From a gamma proteobacterium SCGC AAA076-P13 (lineage in GTDB: Bacteria; Pseudomonadota; Gammaproteobacteria; Magnimaribacterales; D2472), in the NCBI GenBank assembly GCA_000384935.1, contig ARRA01000001.1, forward strand, positions 62,001 through 126,000: 64,000 nucleotides of DNA. Reading direction: 5' to 3'. The notes under the pieces were generated by a model. The model had not been told where the DNA came from, did no database searches, and worked only from the letters and a program-made list of their open reading frames with translations. This document shows positions 50,080 to 58,971 of this stretch, piece by piece. The first letter of the stretch is position 1, and every line of letters starts with the position of its first letter. Both the position numbers and the translations under genes were made by a program.

Positions 50080-51063
50080 ATGAAATATAAGGCTTATCTC
50101 ATTGAGCAAACAGACGATCAATTTAATGGGTCAGTGAAAGAGCTAGATAAACCCATAATAGAAGCAGGCCATTTAATAATAAGTGTTCATTACTCATCAT
50201 TAAATTATAAGGATGCCCTAGCCTCTACTGGGGTTAAAGGTGTTGCAAAGGCATACCCTTTTGTTCCAGGAATAGATGTCGTAGGAACTGTCTTGGAATC
50301 CGCAGATGAAAGATTTTCAGAAGGCGATATTGTAGTTGCCACTGGCTATAAGATTGGAATGGCCGTTCATGGAGGTTTTGGTGAAATTGTTCATTTACCT
50401 GCAGACTGGGTTCTTCATCTCCCTGAAAATATGGAAATGTTTGATGCGATGAGCATTGGAACAGCAGGTATAACAGCTGCAGCCTGTGTTAAAAAAATTA
50501 TTGATTCTGGAATATCAAAAGATTTACCAGTTTTGGTTTCTGGGGCTACTGGTGGAGTTGGCTCTGTCGCAGTTAATATATTATCCAAGCTTGGTTATGA
50601 GGTTCACGCTATAACTGGCAAGACAGATGAGGATAAAACATTACTAGATATGGGAGCAACAGAAATCATTCAAAGATCTGACTATATGGCAGAACCAGCA
50701 AGAGCTCTTGATAAGGCAATATATTCTGGAGCAGTAGATACTGTTGGTGGTGACATGCTTGCAAAGATTATTTCTATGATTACAAATGAGGGTGCAATTT
50801 CATGTTGTGGAAATGTCGGAGGTATGAAGTTCACATCTTCTGTTTTTCCTTTCATATTACGTGGAGTTTCTTTAATAGGTATTGACTCTGCTGAATCCCC
50901 AATCGAATTAAAGAAAGAATTATGGAGACTTTTGTCCTCAGAATGGCAACTTGATCTTAAATCACAAACGAAAGAAATTAGTCTTGATACTATTGGAGAG
51001 GAAGTTAATAAAATTCTCCAAGGTCAACAGGTAGGAAGAATAGTCATTAAACATGGAGCATAA
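50080..51063 (+). CDS. acuI: YhdH/AcuI family quinone oxidoreductase / acrylyl-CoA reductase
   Basis: HYSSLNYKDALASTGVKGVAKAYPFVPGIDVVGTV; VLVSGATGGVGSVAVNILSKLGYEVHAITGK. Confidence 0.85.
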   Translation: MKYKAYLIEQTDDQFNGSVKELDKPIIEAGHLIISVHYSSLNYKDALASTGVKGVAKAYPFVPGIDVVGTVLESADERFSEGDIVVATGYKIGMAVHGGFGEIVHLPADWVLHLPENMEMFDAMSIGTAGITAAACVKKIIDSGISKDLPVLVSGATGGVGSVAVNILSKLGYEVHAITGKTDEDKTLLDMGATEIIQRSDYMAEPARALDKAIYSGAVDTVGGDMLAKIISMITNEGAISCCGNVGGMKFTSSVFPFILRGVSLIGIDSAESPIELKKELWRLLSSEWQLDLKSQTKEISLDTIGEEVNKILQGQQVGRIVIKHGA

Positions 51064-51065
51064 AA

Positions 51066-51200
51066 ATGAATAAAGATGAATTTGAAAAATATTACGAATC
51101 TGCAGAAGCAAACGAAGATAGTAAGTCAGACACAAAAGTTATACTCTTTCTAGTCACTGTAGTCGTTATAGCTATGACCTATTGGGTTGCTGCCCAGTAA
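51066..51200 (+). CDS. small single-TM membrane protein (44 aa)
   Basis: Manual translation MNKDEFEKYYESAEANEDSKSDTKVILFLVTVVVIAMTYWVAAQ*; 2 nt after the acuI-like stop. Confidence 0.55.
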   Translation: MNKDEFEKYYESAEANEDSKSDTKVILFLVTVVVIAMTYWVAAQ

Positions 51201-51203
51201 ATA

Positions 51204-51974
51204 TTACTTAGGTCCCATTCTCATTGCAGAATCTAGCCTGATAGTCTCACCGTTTAAATAAGTATTACTAATAATGTGCTCAGCTAATTGAGCATATTCG
51301 TCGACATGTCCAAACCTGTGAGGAAACTGAGTAGCTTCAAGTAAGGTCTCTTTATTTTCATCTTTTGCTAGCTGCATTAAAGGAGTATCGAATATCCCAG
51401 GTGCAATAGTGCAAACTCTAATGTTATGACGAGCTAGGTCTCTAGCAGCTGTTAATGTAAGACCAATAACTCCAGCTTTTGAAGCGCTATAAGCTGATTG
51501 ACCAATCTGCCCTTCATAGCCTGCTATAGATGCCGTATTAATAATCACACCCCTTTCACCTTTTGCATCAGGCTCATTTTTATCTATTAACTCTGCCCCT
51601 AATCTCATTACGTTAAATGTGCCGACAAGGTTGAGATCAATTATAAATTTAAAAATATCTAAGGGGTGCGGGCCTTTGCGACCTAATATTCTTGCACCAT
51701 AACCAGTTCCAGCACAGTTAATAACAAAATTGAGTTTGCCAAAAGTTTCTTTAATGCCATCGATAGCATTTTGAACAGATTCTTCTTCCATAACATTGGT
51801 ATTAAAATAAGAAACATTTTCAGAACCTAATAAATCAACAACTTCTTTAGCTTTATCATCATTGATATCAAGTATTGCTACTTTTGCTCCTTTAGAGACT
51901 AAATACTCAACAGTTCCTCTTCCTAAGCCAGAAGCTCCACCAGTTACGAGTGCTACATTATTTTTTAAATCCAT
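51204..51974 (-). CDS. SDR, 3-hydroxyacyl-CoA dehydrogenase type 2-like
   Basis: VALVTGGASGLGRGTVEYL; SAYSASKAGVIGLTLTAARDLARHNIRVCTIAPGIFDTPLM. Confidence 0.88.
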   Translation of the reverse strand: MDLKNNVALVTGGASGLGRGTVEYLVSKGAKVAILDINDDKAKEVVDLLGSENVSYFNTNVMEEESVQNAIDGIKETFGKLNFVINCAGTGYGARILGRKGPHPLDIFKFIIDLNLVGTFNVMRLGAELIDKNEPDAKGERGVIINTASIAGYEGQIGQSAYSASKAGVIGLTLTAARDLARHNIRVCTIAPGIFDTPLMQLAKDENKETLLEATQFPHRFGHVDEYAQLAEHIISNTYLNGETIRLDSAMRMGPK

Positions 51975-52041
51975 CAGATTTCCCCTTTAATTTATAGGTT
52001 TATTATATCTTCAAAATACATTTCATAAAACTATTTCATAT

Positions 52042-52057
52042 TGGCACGCTAATTGCA
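52042..52057 (+). promoter_or_regulatory. sigma-54 (-24/-12) promoter upstream of TorF-glnK-amt
   Basis: TGGCAC-GCTAA-TTGCA, 10 bp between GG and GC. Confidence 0.85.
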
Positions 52058-52104
52058 TTAGGTATTAATGAATATCAATTATTTTTTTATAAAAGGAGTA
52101 AAAA

Positions 52105-52695
52105 ATGAAAAAATTATTATTATTGGTGAGTTTGGTATCTCTTCCTACTTTTGCATCGGTTAGTGCAAATGTAAGTTTTGCATCTGATTATATTTGGAGA
52201 GGCATGACGCAAACCGATGGCCCTGCTATGTCAGGTGGTTTTGATTATGCAGCAGAAAATGGATTCTATGCCGGCATTTGGGGTTCAAATGTGAACTTTA
52301 ATGATGGCGCTGGAAGTGAATTAGATTACTACTTTGGTTATGGTTTCGAAGTTGGCGGAGTTGGGGTTGATTTAGGTTATGTAGCTTTTGATTATCCTGA
52401 AAATAATACTGGTTTAGATTTTGAAGAAGTTGTTATTGGGTTATCAATGGGTGACTTTGGCCTTACATTTGCTTTAGGTCAAGATTCAGCGCCTGATTAT
52501 ACTGAAATCTCATATGCTTTAGGTGACTTTGGATTCTCATATGGCGAATATGATGAATATGGTGATAATTTTGGTATTTCTTATGGCTTCTCATGCGGTT
52601 CATATGATTGCGGTCTAGCTTACTCAGATTTTTCTGATGGTGGATATGGTGCAGATGAAGATGCATTTGTATTCTCAATTTCAGCAAGTCTTTAA
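52105..52695 (+). CDS. TorF family putative porin (TIGR02001-like)
   Basis: Signal peptide; SANVSFASDYIWRGMTQTDGPAMSGGFDYAAENGFYAGIWGSNVNF. Confidence 0.88.
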   Translation: MKKLLLLVSLVSLPTFASVSANVSFASDYIWRGMTQTDGPAMSGGFDYAAENGFYAGIWGSNVNFNDGAGSELDYYFGYGFEVGGVGVDLGYVAFDYPENNTGLDFEEVVIGLSMGDFGLTFALGQDSAPDYTEISYALGDFGFSYGEYDEYGDNFGISYGFSCGSYDCGLAYSDFSDGGYGADEDAFVFSISASL

Positions 52696-52704
52696 TTTTA
52701 ATAG

Positions 52705-53052
<348 letters not shown>

Positions 53053-53062
53053 GGAGTAAGAA

Positions 53063-54298
53063 ATGGAAATTGCATTTGCATTAGACACATTTTATGCCGT
53101 AATGGCAGGAGCTTTAGTTATGTTTATGGCCGCTGGTTTTACCATGCTCGAAGCAGGACTTGTTCAAAAAAAAGATGTATCAGAAATTGTTACTAAAAAT
53201 ATAGGGCTATATTCCATAGCTTGCATTATGTACTTAGTATGTGGGTTTATGGTTATGTACCCTGGTGATGCAACTATTATAAGTGGTGTTTTACCAGAAT
53301 TTAGCTTAGCTTCACTCGGCTTATCTACAAGCCTAGCCAATGAAGATATTGGTATTCCATATGGAATGGCATATTCACAACAGGCAGACTTCTTCTTCCA
53401 GGTTGTTTTTGTAGCCACAGCTATGTCTATAGTATCAGGAGCTGTTGCTGGAAGAATGAAATTAGTTCCATTCTTCTTGTTTGCAGTTGTTCTAACTGGA
53501 GTTATTTACCCAATTCAAGGATATTGGAATTGGGGAGAAGGATTCCTAAATCAAATGGGTTATTCGGATTATGCTGGGTCAGGTACTGTTCACCTTTGTG
53601 GGGCAGCAGCAGCATTAGCGGTAGCTCTTGTTCTTGGTGCTAGAAATGGCAAATATGCTGCCGATGGAACATCTTTGCCAATGCCAGGCTCTAATATACC
53701 AATGGCAGCATTAGGTGTTTGGATACTATGGTTAGGTTGGTTTGGATTCAATGGTGGTTCCGAATTAGCCATCGCTAGTGAAGGAAGTGCTATAGCTGTT
53801 AGTCAAGTATTCTTAAATACAAATATGGCAGCTTGTGGTGGTGTTGTTACGGCCATTTTCTTAAGTTTGATATTAACTGGAAAAATGGATGTAACAATGG
53901 CAATGAATGGAGCAATTGCTGGTCTTGTTGCTATAACAGCAAACCCGTTAGATCCATCTGCAGGCGTAGCAGTTCTAATAGGAGCATCTGGAGGTGCTTT
54001 AGTTTATTTCTCTATCTTATTTTTTGATAAAAGATTAAAAATAGACGATCCAGTTGGGGCTATATCTGCTCACGGAATAGTAGGAATATTGGGTGTAATG
54101 GTTGTACCGTTTTCAAATGATGCATCATTCGTAATACAGTTCATTGGAGTTGTATCGATTGCTAGTTTTACATTTATTGCTAGCTTAATAACTATATTAG
54201 TTATAAATAAATTCCTACCAATCAGAGCTTCTGATGAAGAACAATATGATGGTTTAGATAAGTCTGAAATTGGAGTCGAAGCCTATCCAGAGTTCTAG
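53063..54298 (+). CDS. amt: ammonium transporter (copy 1)
   Basis: AGFTMLEAGLVQKKDV; GSGTVHLCGAAAALAVALVLGARNGKY; WLGWFGFNGGSELA. Confidence 0.94.
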   Translation: MEIAFALDTFYAVMAGALVMFMAAGFTMLEAGLVQKKDVSEIVTKNIGLYSIACIMYLVCGFMVMYPGDATIISGVLPEFSLASLGLSTSLANEDIGIPYGMAYSQQADFFFQVVFVATAMSIVSGAVAGRMKLVPFFLFAVVLTGVIYPIQGYWNWGEGFLNQMGYSDYAGSGTVHLCGAAAALAVALVLGARNGKYAADGTSLPMPGSNIPMAALGVWILWLGWFGFNGGSELAIASEGSAIAVSQVFLNTNMAACGGVVTAIFLSLILTGKMDVTMAMNGAIAGLVAITANPLDPSAGVAVLIGASGGALVYFSILFFDKRLKIDDPVGAISAHGIVGILGVMVVPFSNDASFVIQFIGVVSIASFTFIASLITILVINKFLPIRASDEEQYDGLDKSEIGVEAYPEF

Positions 54299-54308
54299 TT
54301 TTTAAATG

Positions 54309-54340
54309 TAAATAAGGTCCCCCCCTAATTACCTTATTTA
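54309..54340. repeat. perfect inverted repeat with C7 loop
   Basis: TAAATAAGGT-CCCCCCCTAATT-ACCTTATTTA: 10-bp arms, 12-nt loop. Confidence 0.8.
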
Positions 54341-54349
54341 TGTCCCCTG

Positions 54350-54385
54350 AAGGAGTTGTTACCCAAAATAGCAACTCCTTTTCTT
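54350..54385 (+). terminator. rho-independent terminator after amt copy 1
   Basis: AAGGAGTTGTTA-CCCAAAA-TAGCAACTCCTT followed by TTCTTTT. Confidence 0.8.
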
Positions 54386-54420
54386 TTGCACTGTATTTGA
54401 ACAATCCACATTTCATAAAA

Positions 54421-54436
54421 TGGCATATAAATTGCA
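54421..54436 (+). promoter_or_regulatory. sigma-54 (-24/-12) promoter upstream of amt copy 2
   Basis: TGGCAT-ATAAA-TTGCA, 10 bp between GG and GC. Confidence 0.8.
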
Positions 54437-54472
54437 TGCTACTAGAATAGATATATTTTTTTGGGAGATATT

Positions 54473-55756
54473 ATGTTAAAAAAACTTTTACTACTGAATA
54501 TAGGTTTATTTTTTGTTCCTTGGGTTTATGCAGCTGAACTAAATAGTGGCGACACTTCATGGATATTAACCTCAACAGCCTTAGTTTTATTTATGACTTT
54601 ACCGGGCTTAGCTTTATTTTATGGCGGCTTGGTTAGATCAAAAAATGTGTTATCTGTGTTAATGCAATGCTTTGCAATAGCATGCCTGATTTCAGTTTGC
54701 TGGGTTGTTTATGGCTATAGTCTTGCTTTCAAAGGGGATGGCCTTTTTATTGGTAATTTAAGTGCAGCTTTTCTTAATGGTGTAGGCAGAGACTCTCTTG
54801 TTGGGGATGTTCCTGAGACTGTTTTTATTTCATTTCAAATGACATTTGCAATAATAACACCAGCACTAGTAGTGGGCGCTTTTGCTGAAAGAATGAAATT
54901 TGGTGCAATGTGTTTATTTTCTGTTGTTTGGTTTACTTTAGTCTATCTGCCAGCCTGTCATATGGTTTGGGGTGGTGGATATCTGGCAAACCTAGGTGTA
55001 ATCGATTTTGCTGGTGGGCTTGTTGTTCATGCAACCTGTGGGATTGGAGCTTTGGTAATTGCTCTATATCTTGGACAAAGAAATGGGTTTATGAAAACTC
55101 CTATGCCTCCTCATAACCGAACCATGGTCATGATAGGTGCATCAATGTTATGGGTTGGATGGTTTGGGTTTAATGGAGGTAGCGCATTAGCTGCCGATGG
55201 ATCAGCGGGAATGGCAATGCTTGTAACTCATATTAGTGCAGCGGTGGGTGCTCTTTCTTGGATGGCTATTGAGTGGCTAAAATCAGGAAAGGCTACAATT
55301 ATTGGCATAGCAACTGGGATGGTTGCTGGTTTAGCCACAATCACACCAGCATCTGGAACAGTAGGACCAGCTGGAGCTATATTAATTGGTCTATTAGCTG
55401 GAGTTATTTGTTTTTATGCAACCCAGGCTGTTAAGTCATATTTTAAAATTGATGATTCGCTTGATGTATTTCCAGTTCATGGTGTTGGTGGAATGCTTGG
55501 AATAATAATGCTTTGTTTTGTTGGTACTCCAGATGGGTTTTTAGGATCTGGTTCAGCGGGTATATCTGATTCTGGAGTTCTTGATCAACTTATCATTCAA
55601 ATCAAAGGAATACTAATTATATGTACTTGGACTGCTATAGCTACACTATTTACTTTAAAAGTAATTTCATTTGTAACCGATATTAGGGTTTCTTCAGAAG
55701 ATGAAGAAATAGGCCTAGATATGAGTGAGCATAATGAACAAGGCTACAACTTATAA
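54473..55756 (+). CDS. amt: ammonium transporter (copy 2)
   Basis: Signal sequence MLKKLLLLNIGLFFVPWVYAAE; MTLPGLALFYGGLVRSKNVLSVLMQCF; FAGGLVVHATCGIGALVIALYLGQRNGF. Confidence 0.95.
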   Translation: MLKKLLLLNIGLFFVPWVYAAELNSGDTSWILTSTALVLFMTLPGLALFYGGLVRSKNVLSVLMQCFAIACLISVCWVVYGYSLAFKGDGLFIGNLSAAFLNGVGRDSLVGDVPETVFISFQMTFAIITPALVVGAFAERMKFGAMCLFSVVWFTLVYLPACHMVWGGGYLANLGVIDFAGGLVVHATCGIGALVIALYLGQRNGFMKTPMPPHNRTMVMIGASMLWVGWFGFNGGSALAADGSAGMAMLVTHISAAVGALSWMAIEWLKSGKATIIGIATGMVAGLATITPASGTVGPAGAILIGLLAGVICFYATQAVKSYFKIDDSLDVFPVHGVGGMLGIIMLCFVGTPDGFLGSGSAGISDSGVLDQLIIQIKGILIICTWTAIATLFTLKVISFVTDIRVSSEDEEIGLDMSEHNEQGYNL

Positions 55757-56856
55757 TTAGAATTACTATACTGTCTTAACAAGAAAGGTTGCATCCCCTC
55801 TTCAACTAATTGCAACCTTTCTCTTAAATAAGACATAGCATGTTCTACCTCTTCTTCTGAGAAATGAGGATCGTTTAAAGGAAATCCCTGAATAACACAT
55901 GCTGCTTCATTTGTTGCATGGCATTTATATAAATTATTGATTTTAGATGTTAGTAGTTTAGCTGATGCCTCATAGCAGTCTTCTTCAAAATTTAAAACTT
56001 TGCCTATTGATAAATGTACATTCCCTTTATGCCCAGTAATTCCATCTGAAATGCTCTGCAAGTCTTCCCTTGGTTCTTTCTTGTATTCACTATTAATCGA
56101 TGTGAGATAAATTTCTTTTGCTTTCAGCAAATCATTTGGATCTTTTTCATAGGATATAGAAATTGGGACTACGGACAACTTATTAAGGAAATCATTAATT
56201 TTTGTCTTGCGCCCACATAAGTGAATCATTTTTAAAACAGATGGGTCTGTAAAATCAACTCCATCCTTTGATCTGCCTTGTTTTTGTGCAATCCAAATAG
56301 ATTCATTTTTTTCTGTTAATGACATAGATATAAATTCTGAAGCTAAAAATAAGCTTTTATATATATCCTTTTTTGATTTATCGCTACGGTCAATAATAAA
56401 GCTCCTGTTAAGCCTCATAAGATCTGAAGCCCATTCTTCATTTAGTAAATTATTACCTACAGCATTGTTGGTTGTACTAAACCCATTTTTTCGTAATGTA
56501 AGATTTAATAGAGCTGAGTCAAGAGTGATATCTCTGTGATTAGATATGAATAGGTATGACTTATCTTTATCAAGATTCTCAATGCCTGAGACTGAAAAAT
56601 TATCTATGGATTTATCAACAATATTAGTTACTATGCCTTCAAAAATATCCTGATACTCTTTAATTGATTGTATATTTCTTACTTTCATCCACAGCATTAA
56701 TGAGATTAAGCTTCTAGAAAAAGGTAATTTTTTTATTAACGGATACGTATTAGTATCGAGAATGGTGTCTATGATATTTCTATCGAAGGATAATTTCTTT
56801 AATGTATTATTAACTTCGTGGTCTTGATAGGGCCTTATGGAATCAAATTTATTCAA
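55744..56856 (-). CDS. PlsC-like acyltransferase domain protein
   Basis: YLFISNHRDITLDSALLNL (HX4D-like NHRDITLD) and IWIAQKQGRSKDGVD. Confidence 0.78.
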   Translation of the reverse strand: MNKFDSIRPYQDHEVNNTLKKLSFDRNIIDTILDTNTYPLIKKLPFSRSLISLMLWMKVRNIQSIKEYQDIFEGIVTNIVDKSIDNFSVSGIENLDKDKSYLFISNHRDITLDSALLNLTLRKNGFSTTNNAVGNNLLNEEWASDLMRLNRSFIIDRSDKSKKDIYKSLFLASEFISMSLTEKNESIWIAQKQGRSKDGVDFTDPSVLKMIHLCGRKTKINDFLNKLSVVPISISYEKDPNDLLKAKEIYLTSINSEYKKEPREDLQSISDGITGHKGNVHLSIGKVLNFEEDCYEASAKLLTSKINNLYKCHATNEAACVIQGFPLNDPHFSEEEVEHAMSYLRERLQLVEEGMQPFLLRQYSNSNYKL

Positions 56857-56920
56857 AGCAATATTTAATGTAATTTTTAGATTATTTATTTTACATCAAT
56901 AATGTATACAATATCTCTTC

Positions 56921-57652
56921 ATGAAAGCTTATCTAAATTATTCTGGCTTAGCCGTCCTGGCGCATAGAGGCGGGTCAATTGAATCGTTTGAAAATACATT
57001 AACTTCTTTTGAATATGCTCAATCTGTTGGTTGTACGTATATAGAAACAGATGTTCAGGTTTCTTCAGATGGAATTCCTTATATATTCCATGATGAGTCT
57101 TTAAAAAGAATTACAGGTAAAGATGAAGTTTTTAGTTCTCTGACATCACACCAAATTGATGAATTAAGAATATTCGATGATCATGTAATACCAACACTTG
57201 ATCAAACTTTAAAAGCCTTCCCTAACCTGTTGTTTCAAATTGATCTTAAGACCGATATGGTTGCAGCCCCTGCCCTTAAAGTCATCAAACAAAATAATGC
57301 AGAAAATAGAGTTTGTATTGCTAGCTTTAGTAGTAAAAGACTCAAGCAAGTTCAGGATAATTATCCAGAGATGTGTCTTTCAATGGGCCCAAATGAGGTG
57401 GCTAAATTGTTATTAGCAAGCTTTGGTCTTTATAGAGGGAATATTCCTGGAGATTGTCTTCAGGTGCCTATGTATTCTCATGGAATAAGGGTTGTAACAA
57501 AAAGATTTATAAAATATGCACAAAGAAGAAATCTTAAAATAATGGTCTGGACTATTAACGATGAGAAAACATTAAAAAAATTAATCAATTTGAATGTTGA
57601 TGGTATTATTACAGACAAGCCTAAGCTTCTTCATCAACTTCTTAAAAGCTAA
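56921..57652 (+). CDS. glycerophosphodiester phosphodiesterase
   Basis: LAHRGGSIESFENTLTSFEYAQSVGCTYIETDVQVSSDGIPYIFHDESLKRITG. Confidence 0.94.
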   Translation: MKAYLNYSGLAVLAHRGGSIESFENTLTSFEYAQSVGCTYIETDVQVSSDGIPYIFHDESLKRITGKDEVFSSLTSHQIDELRIFDDHVIPTLDQTLKAFPNLLFQIDLKTDMVAAPALKVIKQNNAENRVCIASFSSKRLKQVQDNYPEMCLSMGPNEVAKLLLASFGLYRGNIPGDCLQVPMYSHGIRVVTKRFIKYAQRRNLKIMVWTINDEKTLKKLINLNVDGIITDKPKLLHQLLKS

Positions 57653-57843
57653 TTTTTAATAAAATATTTAAGCAATAATTTTTTTGCAATCACATACATA
57701 GGAATAATAAAACAAGTTGTAATTACCAACTCTATGGGAGTTGATAAATCCATTAAACTTCTTATAAATGGTGCAATAACAAACCCAGTAAAAGCACCCA
57801 AAATACTATAAAAAATAATTGATTCTTTGCTAAATAATTTCAT
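57649..57843 (-). CDS. small membrane protein (64 aa)
   Basis: Two TM segments: FYSILGAFTGFVIAPFI; LVITTCFIIPMYVIAKKLLL. Confidence 0.5.
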   Translation of the reverse strand: MKLFSKESIIFYSILGAFTGFVIAPFIRSLMDLSTPIELVITTCFIIPMYVIAKKLLLKYFIKN

Positions 57844-57874
57844 GCGCTAATTATAGTAGACAATCTAGACAATG

Positions 57875-58636
57875 TTATCGATACAAGTCATCTTCTTCAT
57901 TAACTATTAAATTAAATGCATCATTTTTTGAATATTGATCTCTATTGAAGCCTTTTATAATAATAACTGGTTGCCCATCATCACCCTGCCCCATTAAAAT
58001 ACCAGCGGCAGCAGATAGCTCATCAGCAATAGCTATTTCAGTACTTTTTAAAGTATTGCCATAAATATCAAGCTCTCCTTTAAGATCAATAAGGCTTTGT
58101 AAATTAGAGCTAGCAAGAGCAAAGTTTGTGACGCCCGATCTATAAGGCCTTGTCATTGAATCAGAGATAATTAGTGATATAGATTGATTTGATTTACGAG
58201 ATATACTTTCCTGCAGATTGATGGCGCTTGCTGATGGGTCATCTGGAAGAAGTAGAACTATATTATTATCTTGCTCAATATTAGATCTATCTAAGCCAGC
58301 ATTTATATTAATAAAGCCAAGTTTATGCTCGACAATAATGACATTTTTTTCTGTGCTAAGAATCTTTGATGATTCATCTAAGATTATTTGTATAAAACCT
58401 GGCTCTCTATTTAATTTTTTTGCAAGTTCCTCTGCCTCTTTACTGGCAACAACCTCATCAATATTTTTATACCTATTCTCTGATTTGGATACAATTTTTT
58501 GCGCAATGACAATAACGTCACCATCTTCAAGATCAACACTATTTAGTTTTAAAGATTTAAGTATCAGAGATGCCAAATTATCATTTGGTTGCACTAGGGG
58601 AAAGTCTTTTAATGCTATTAACTTTAAATGATCCAT
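57875..58636 (-). CDS. cofE: coenzyme F420-0:L-glutamate ligase-like (CofE)
   Basis: GDVIVIAQKIVSKSENR; LISDSMTRPYRSGVTNFALASS (cf. ISDTFGRPWR.G..DVAIG); IADELSAAAGILMGQGDDGQPVIIIKG. Confidence 0.83.
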   Translation of the reverse strand: MDHLKLIALKDFPLVQPNDNLASLILKSLKLNSVDLEDGDVIVIAQKIVSKSENRYKNIDEVVASKEAEELAKKLNREPGFIQIILDESSKILSTEKNVIIVEHKLGFININAGLDRSNIEQDNNIVLLLPDDPSASAINLQESISRKSNQSISLIISDSMTRPYRSGVTNFALASSNLQSLIDLKGELDIYGNTLKSTEIAIADELSAAAGILMGQGDDGQPVIIIKGFNRDQYSKNDAFNLIVNEEDDLYR

Positions 58637-58715
58637 AGCTTGAAGTTCTGTGAATTTGTGTAATTACAATAACATATATACAAACAATATAAATCCTATT
58701 GTATACTGCAAAAAT

Positions 58716-58886
58716 ATGACAATATTAGATCAAAAACTACTAGACATTCTTATATGCCCTGTTTCCAAGGGCCCTCTTGAGTATGATAAAGAAGCCAATG
58801 AACTGGTTTCTGTGGAAGCTGGATTAGCTTACCCGATAAAGGATGGGATACCAGTAATGCTTCCTGAAGAAGCTCGTAAATTTTAG
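58716..58886 (+). CDS. Trm112-like / YcaR family protein
   Basis: [51 protein letters not shown]. Confidence 0.9.
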   Translation: MTILDQKLLDILICPVSKGPLEYDKEANELVSVEAGLAYPIKDGIPVMLPEEARKF

Positions 58887-58889
58887 ATA

Positions 58890-58966
58890 GCGCCCGTAGC
58901 TCAGCTGGATAGAGTACTTGGCTACGAACCAAGGGGTCGGGAGTTCGAATCTCTCCGGGCGCGCCA
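58890..58966 (+). tRNA. tRNA-Arg(ACG)
   Basis: GCGCCCGTAGCTCAGCTGGATAGAGTACTTGGCTACGAACCAAGGGGTCGGGAGTTCGAATCTCTCCGGGCGCGCCA; complete cloverleaf, encoded CCA. Confidence 0.97.
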
Positions 58967-58971
58967 TTATA

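Noticed and set aside
52463-52687. His-rich antisense ORF MLKLRIQMHLHLHHIHHQKN...
   Set aside because: Complement of Gly/Asp/Tyr-rich TorF codons; compositional artefact.
58218-58631. 137-aa ORF antisense to cofE
   Set aside because: Fully overlaps a recognised CDS and has no family signal.
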